This document shows, in pieces, positions 39,753 through 40,865 of a DNA stretch of 40,865 nucleotides (position 1 is its first letter; each line of letters starts with the position of its first letter). The notes beneath the pieces are model-generated. The model did not search any database. It saw only the letters and a list, made by a program, of their open reading frames with translations, and was not told the origin of the DNA. The translations under genes were made by a program, and so were the position numbers. Source of the stretch: Rhodospirillales bacterium (GTDB lineage Bacteria > Pseudomonadota > Alphaproteobacteria > Rhodospirillales > UBA2165); NCBI GenBank assembly GCA_022822205.1, contig JAJECC010000102.1, forward strand, positions 1 through 40,865, written 5' to 3'.

Positions 39753-40865
39753 TTAAAGAACCGCCGTGCCGTCGATCTGGAACAGGCTGTCCTCGCCTTC
39801 GCAGGCCCGGAGCCGGATGAACGTGCTGGCGGGCGGATTTTCGAGCAGCGCCGGCGCGTGGGCTTCGTAGAACTCCGTCTCAACCCGCCGCATGACGGGA
39901 TAGTCCTCGAGCCGGGTCAGCATCATGGTCGTTTTGACCAGGCCGTCCAGGCTGCCGCCGGCATTTCCGAGGGAAGCCTTGAGGCCGGCGAACGCCGCCT
40001 CGATCTGCGCCTCGATGCCTTCGCCGGCGCCAATGGCGGCGGAGAACAGCAGCCGTCCGGCCCGGACGGCGCCCGGAAAAAAGGCGACCGGCCAGCCGGG
40101 GAGCGCGCCGCCGGCGACCCCGAACGCCTCGACCTCGACCAGGAATTCGGGCCGGGGCAGTTCCTCGACCACCATCAGGGTGCTGGCCGGCGGGTCGTCC
40201 GCCAGGGCGGGCGCGTGCTCGGCGAAATAGGCGCGCTCGATTTCCCGGTACTCGGAAATCCGCGCCGGATCCTTGATGAACACCACCGTCTTGGCGGTGG
40301 TTTCGAGGGAGCCCCCGGTTTCCTCCATGCCGATCCGCACCTTGTCGAGGCAGATGCGGGTTTGTTCGGCGAAGTCCATGGTCTCGACGCGAACCGTGCC
40401 GTGGTCCAGGGCCTGACAGCCGGAGACGGCGACCAGGCCGCCGACGACCTGGGTGCGGGCGAACTTGGCGTGCTCCTTCGGCACGTGGGGGAACGCCAAC
40501 TCCCTGCCGCCCCAGAGCTCCGGGTAATAGGTGACGCCCCAATCGGGGGCGGACCTGTCCTTCGCCGCGATCACCTCGTATTCGAGCCGGTAGTCGGGGT
40601 TGGCGAGGCCGGGCACCACCATCAGGGTCGCCGAGGGCGGCGTCTCGATCAGGGACGGGGCGTGACGCTCGTAATATTCGGTTTCGATTTTTCTCACCTC
40701 GCCGTAGTCGTCCAGGCTGCGGATCATGAAGAACGTCTTGACGATGTTCTCCATGGAGCTGCCGGCTCCCTCCAGCGCCGCCCGCGTCTTGTCCAGCGCC
40801 GTGTTGACCTGGCCGGCGACGTCCGGCGGCGCCGGCGCGCCGGTCACGGTGTCCTTGCCGCCGCA
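39753..40865 (-). CDS. Three fused Rid (YjgF/UK114) domains, N-terminus beyond the window
   Basis: At least 370 residues; the frame is open to the right edge, so the true start lies outside. A GTG at 40847 is only an internal codon. Three Rid-like repeats follow one another. The first ends near 40570 (NIVKTFFMIRSLDDY, PPSATLMVV), the second runs to about 40120 (GLVAVSGCQAL, TAKTVVFIKDP, PPASTLMVVEEL), and the third reaches the stop (GLVKTTMMLTRLEDY, PPASTFIRL). RidA works as a homotrimer, so this chain looks like a built-in trimer. In RidA the catalytic Arg lies in the PxARS segment; all three copies have Ala or Ser instead, so classic imine deaminase activity is unlikely. It lies upstream of pobA on the same strand with a 157-base gap. 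Confidence 0.85.
   Translation of the reverse strand, partial: CGGKDTVTGAPAPPDVAGQVNTALDKTRAALEGAGSSMENIVKTFFMIRSLDDYGEVRKIETEYYERHAPSLIETPPSATLMVVPGLANPDYRLEYEVIAAKDRSAPDWGVTYYPELWGGRELAFPHVPKEHAKFARTQVVGGLVAVSGCQALDHGTVRVETMDFAEQTRICLDKVRIGMEETGGSLETTAKTVVFIKDPARISEYREIERAYFAEHAPALADDPPASTLMVVEELPRPEFLVEVEAFGVAGGALPGWPVAFFPGAVRAGRLLFSAAIGAGEGIEAQIEAAFAGLKASLGNAGGSLDGLVKTTMMLTRLEDYPVMRRVETEFYEAHAPALLENPPASTFIRLRACEGEDSLFQIDGTAVL

Noticed and set aside
38372..39820. 482-codon forward frame opposite pobA
   Set aside because: Shadow of pobA; the reverse strand has intact FAD motifs and a good ribosome site.

Overview
The window is about 41 kb of a high-GC alphaproteobacterial chromosome. Gene order and protein types fit a member of the Rhodospirillales or a close relative. 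The evidence is the sdhCDAB-zapE-mdh-sucCD-sucAB-lpd run, the atpHAGDC F1 operon without Fo genes, the DUF484-xerC pair, and palindromic TCATGCCCGG-type repeats. No rRNA, tRNA, CRISPR array, insertion sequence or prophage gene was found. This is mostly a core metabolic region with an accessory right-hand third.

Layout. At 203-3260 lies a three-gene TRAP transporter (dctP, dctQ, dctM) with a 15-bp stem-loop between the binding protein and the permeases. At 3261-4516 is the longest stretch without a believable gene. It has two AT-rich flanks carrying three perfect DnaA boxes and a GANTC-containing palindrome around a GC-rich core, and it is a candidate replication origin or DnaA-regulated region. 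At 4517-18547 the TCA-cycle genes run in one direction: sdhCDAB, the ATPase gene zapE, mdh, sucC, sucD, sucA, sucB and lpd. Together they convert 2-oxoglutarate to succinate and then fumarate, and malate to oxaloacetate. Two members are unusual: malate dehydrogenase ends in a basic five-residue repeat tail, and SucB carries two lipoyl domains. At 18565-23690 there is a small SpoIIAA/STAS-like protein, a leftward operon tal-DUF484-xerC, and rightward priA. At 23899-28824 is atpHAGDC, whose last gene overlaps a secreted DUF2141 protein.

The region 29313-40865 is more accessory. It holds a Rieske protein fused to a long helical domain that I do not recognise, a CmcJ/NvfI-type oxygenase, a dienelactone hydrolase, and a leftward msrB-EamA pair. 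It continues with a CBS/DUF294 nucleotidyltransferase-like protein beside a membrane-anchored DnaQ-type exonuclease, a TauD-family dioxygenase, and a cluster of palindromic repeats. It ends with pobA (4-hydroxybenzoate 3-hydroxylase) and a protein with three fused Rid domains that runs off the right edge.

The best candidates for something new are the DnaA-box region, the malate dehydrogenase tail, the Rieske-helical fusion and its neighbours, and the pseudo-trimeric Rid protein without the catalytic arginine.
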